DNA from: an uncultured Saprospiraceae bacterium
Lineage (GTDB): Bacteria > Bacteroidota > Bacteroidia > Chitinophagales > Saprospiraceae
Assembly: GCA_938002705.1 (NCBI GenBank)
Contig: CALLAG010000386.1
Span: 1-16,760, forward strand
DNA: 16,760 nucleotides
Direction: 5' to 3'
Shown here: positions 14,601-16,760 of the stretch, in pieces
Numbering within the stretch: position 1 is the stretch's first letter
Layout of the letters: each line of letters starts with the position of its first letter
Notes under the pieces: generated by a model
What the model saw: only the letters and a program-made list of their open reading frames with translations
Database searches by the model: none
Told to the model about the DNA's origin: nothing
Program-made: the position numbers and the translations under genes

Positions 14601-15077
14601 ATGGCAGCTCAAGCAAAAGGTGGAGGAATGGTAGGAGGCTTAGTATTACTCTTCCTTATGGTCCTCGTCGGATGGGTAGCGTTCAAGGCAGTATCAGGCA
14701 TCTTCTGGATACTCAGTGTTGTCGCTCCGATATTCCTCATCATGGCATTAGTTCTTAACCATACTGTTGTCACAGATTATATCAAGAAAATATTCAAATT
14801 ACTAAAGGAGGATACTGGCAAAGGCCTTCTCTACACTGTAGGTACTGTTGTAGGATACCCTGTAGTAGCAGCATGGTTAGCATTCAAAGCATATGCGACA
14901 AGGAACTCTAGAAAGCAGAGACAGTCTAAAGCTAAGAAGAAAGAATATATCGACTACGAAGAAGTAGACATAGAAGACGAGGACTTCTTAGAACTGGAAG
15001 ATCTTAGTAAAGTCAAACAAAAAAATGCACAGCCACAAAGTCGCAGTGACAATTCTTATGATGACATGTTCAACTAA
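14601..15077 (+). CDS. Small membrane protein with a charged tail, unknown
   Basis: A 158-residue protein not recognised as any family. A glycine-rich start (GGGMVGG) leads into two hydrophobic segments (about 11-31 and 33-53). A third, weaker one lies at 76-98 after the amphipathic stretch 'DYIKKIFKLLKED'. The tail changes charge sharply: residues 101-115 are basic (RKQRQSKAKKKE), 116-136 strongly acidic (five E-D pairs and an LELEDL end), and the last 20 polar, ending YDDMFN. This shape suits a membrane-anchored adaptor with a cytosolic tail that binds a partner, which is inference only. Its stop lies 4 nt before the GTG start of the glycosyltransferase, so the two are co-translated and may work together. 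Confidence 0.8.
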   Translation: MAAQAKGGGMVGGLVLLFLMVLVGWVAFKAVSGIFWILSVVAPIFLIMALVLNHTVVTDYIKKIFKLLKEDTGKGLLYTVGTVVGYPVVAAWLAFKAYATRNSRKQRQSKAKKKEYIDYEEVDIEDEDFLELEDLSKVKQKNAQPQSRSDNSYDDMFN

Positions 15078-15081
15078 TTAA

Positions 15082-16227
15082 GTGTACGTATTATACTTTT
15101 CTGTTGTCATACTTATAGCTTCTGCCTATTCATATCTTATCATATATATCCTACGTAGATGGGGTAACATACAGACCTTAGAGGGTAATACCCGAAAGCA
15201 CCCTCAGGGACAATTAGGTGTAAGCATTATCATACCTGCCCGCAACGAAGCTCAGAATATTACAATGTGTCTTAACTCCATCTTAGGCAATGAAGATATC
15301 GAATCCATCAACCCACAGATAATAGTTATAGATGATCACTCTACTGATGATACAGCTCAGGTAGTGAGAGAGATGCAAAGCGCTTACGTAGAAGTATTCT
15401 CCTTAGAAATAAATAGAAACACAGATGGTCCCATCAATGCCTACAAGAAGGCAGCTATAAGCTTAGCGTTATCTAAATGTAAGCATGACTTTGTCATACA
15501 ATTAGATGCAGATACAGTAGTGCCGCAAGAGTATCTGAGGACTATCACCATGTATCAGAACACCTACAAAGCAGAATTCATAGCAGCACCAGTAAAGTTC
15601 TATCCCTGTAATAATCTTCTGCATCACTTCCAACAACTTGATATTCTGGGTATGATGGCAGTCACTGGTGCAGGTATACAATCTCAGAAGTGGCATATGG
15701 CGAATGGCGCTAACATGAGTTATAAGAAAGCCAATGTCCGATTTGGTCCGCAAGACTTAGCCTCTGGAGATGATGTCTATGCGATACAGAAGATAGCTGA
15801 AGAGAAACCAGAATCTATATACTACATCAAAGATCCAAAAGCGGTGGTAACAACAGCACCAGTGAACACTTATGCTGATCTGTATCAACAAAGAATACGA
15901 TGGGCGACGAAGAATAAGAAAATGCCGAATCTGACGATGCAATTAATGATGGGAATCCCATTCATTAATGCATTATTGATATTGGCACATATTCCGATGA
16001 TGTTTTTGTTAGGTATGCCAGCTGTCTTGCTATTCGCATTTCATCTCATGATCAAATTAATGATCGACTATGTATACCTCAAAGAAACCACAACACACTT
16101 TGATGCACAAGAATCTATGAAGTATTTCATACCCGCTAATCTCATGCACGTCTTCTACATAAGCGGGATAGGCGTATTAAGTTTTTTTATAAAAAAGTAT
16201 AAATGGAAGGGTAGGACGGTTCATTGA
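15082..16227 (+). CDS. Membrane family 2 glycosyltransferase, GTG start
   Basis: A 381-residue inner-membrane glycosyltransferase. An N-terminal anchor (about 3-25) is followed by the GT2 domain: 'VSIIIPARNEAQNI' (47-60), DDHSTDD (84-90), the metal-binding DAD (142-144), 'NGANMSYKK' (208-216), the catalytic-base region SGDD (228-231), and the processive-type QQRIRW (269-274). Three hydrophobic segments follow (about 288-312, 314-332, 352-370). The Q-x-x-R-W motif is typical of processive or membrane-lipid GT2 enzymes. The acceptor is unknown. The start is GTG 15082: an in-frame TAA lies directly before it (15079-15081) and no other start codon occurs before the anchor. The stop of the membrane protein gene is 4 nt upstream, and the convergent rhomboid gene ends 7 nt downstream. 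Confidence 0.94.
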   Translation: MYVLYFSVVILIASAYSYLIIYILRRWGNIQTLEGNTRKHPQGQLGVSIIIPARNEAQNITMCLNSILGNEDIESINPQIIVIDDHSTDDTAQVVREMQSAYVEVFSLEINRNTDGPINAYKKAAISLALSKCKHDFVIQLDADTVVPQEYLRTITMYQNTYKAEFIAAPVKFYPCNNLLHHFQQLDILGMMAVTGAGIQSQKWHMANGANMSYKKANVRFGPQDLASGDDVYAIQKIAEEKPESIYYIKDPKAVVTTAPVNTYADLYQQRIRWATKNKKMPNLTMQLMMGIPFINALLILAHIPMMFLLGMPAVLLFAFHLMIKLMIDYVYLKETTTHFDAQESMKYFIPANLMHVFYISGIGVLSFFIKKYKWKGRTVH

Positions 16228-16234
16228 TAAAATC

Positions 16235-16760
16235 CTACCTCCTCTTATACCACATCCAAGCTAAAATAGCACCTGCAACGGCACCACCGATATGTGCAAA
16301 GTGAGCTATACCCGAATCGGCCCCTCTGACTCCCTGGAATACATCAAATGCAATAAGGGCCATGGCAAGATATTTAGCCTTGATAGGAATAGGTGGAAAG
16401 AGCAACATCAATCTCTGATTAGGAAATAATACAGCAAATGCTACAACAACACCATAGACAGCACCTGAGGCTCCTAGTATCGGTGTGAAGAAAGTCTGTC
16501 CCGTCTGGAGATATGACATATAGTTAATGCCTTCATGAGCGATGATGGCACCAAGTCCACTGAGTAGGTAGAGTGTAAGGAATCTCTTAGGCCCCACAAA
16601 TCTTTCTACCATCGGTCCAATGAAAAATAGAGACAGCATATTAAAGCCAAGATGCCTAAATACTGGTGCATGAGAAAACATATGTGTCACCAGCTGATAT
16701 GGTTGAAAGCGAGGGCTGTCAAGCATAAAGTACAATTTCATATCAGGTAGGAATGTTCCT
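16235..16760 (-). CDS. Rhomboid intramembrane serine protease, 5' partial
   Basis: A rhomboid protease cut by the window edge. The frame is open through 16760 with no stop upstream of the first visible ATG (16741), adding GTFLPD. The family normally has a first transmembrane helix here, so roughly 40 residues are missing and 16741 is unlikely to be the true start. Counting from that ATG, the visible part has 'FQPYQLVTHMFSHA' (12-25), H30 and N34 of the oxyanion region (HLGFNM), the catalytic serine S92 in GASGAVYG and the catalytic histidine H150 in AHFAHIGGA. The active site is therefore complete. Rhomboids cleave transmembrane segments within the inner membrane; the substrate is unknown. 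In Bacteroidota rhomboid genes often come in tandem near mutL, so another may lie beyond the edge. Confidence 0.95.
   Translation of the reverse strand, partial: GTFLPDMKLYFMLDSPRFQPYQLVTHMFSHAPVFRHLGFNMLSLFFIGPMVERFVGPKRFLTLYLLSGLGAIIAHEGINYMSYLQTGQTFFTPILGASGAVYGVVVAFAVLFPNQRLMLLFPPIPIKAKYLAMALIAFDVFQGVRGADSGIAHFAHIGGAVAGAILAWMWYKRR

Noticed and set aside
1..16760. Mobile element, prophage, defence island or RNA genes
   Set aside because: No transposase, integrase, phage, restriction, toxin-antitoxin or tRNA/rRNA-like sequence was found, and radC alone is not evidence of a mobile element.

Overview
The window is an AT-rich chromosomal segment from a member of the Bacteroidota, outside any obvious mobile element. 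Evidence for the phylum is the gene content and style: DUF4271 next to a divergent HemD, an RprXY-type two-component pair, a long DnaE with an intact PHP domain, a PRX_like1 thioredoxin-fold protein, and promoters resembling the TTTG-N17-20-TAnnTTTG consensus rather than -35/-10 boxes, with few Shine-Dalgarno sequences. Family or genus cannot be fixed from the sequence alone.

Layout. Positions 1-263 carry no gene but a run of small hairpins. A DUF1059 gene (264-500, +) and a possible 28-residue membrane peptide (654-740, +) follow, and a strong rho-independent terminator (739-771) ends that strand. A long leftward block then runs from 8054 down to 765. In transcription order it is a DUF4271 membrane protein, uroporphyrinogen-III synthase (hemD), a 282-nt gap with a promoter candidate, DNA polymerase III alpha (dnaE), a TlpA-like thiol-disulfide protein, a PRX_like1 protein, a perfect 14-bp inverted repeat, and a small lipoprotein. 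Rightward from 8192 lies a histidine kinase/response regulator operon with an ATGA overlap, convergent with a leftward DUF429 gene. A leftward SDR oxidoreductase lies upstream of DUF429, and the space between those two is filled by nine copies of an 8-bp tandem repeat. An almost gene-free stretch (11545-12032) holds a long bulged hairpin and a possible lipoprotein relic. Rightward again come radC, an MsbA-type ABC exporter, an unknown membrane protein with a charged tail, and a GTG-started family 2 glycosyltransferase. A convergent, 5'-truncated rhomboid protease closes the window.

Functional reading. Most genes are housekeeping or cell-envelope genes: replication, haem synthesis, periplasmic redox, envelope signalling, lipid or glycan export and synthesis, and intramembrane proteolysis. 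I see no phage, transposon, CRISPR, toxin-antitoxin or secondary-metabolite cluster that I can defend, and no tRNA or rRNA. The features worth a second look are small and non-coding: the octamer array at 10764-10835, the 28-codon ORF whose stop codon runs into a terminator, the 14-bp inverted repeat at 1279-1327, the structured segment at 11620-11671, the hairpin cluster at 59-236, and several promoters placed so close to the start codon that the mRNA leader would be only a few nucleotides.
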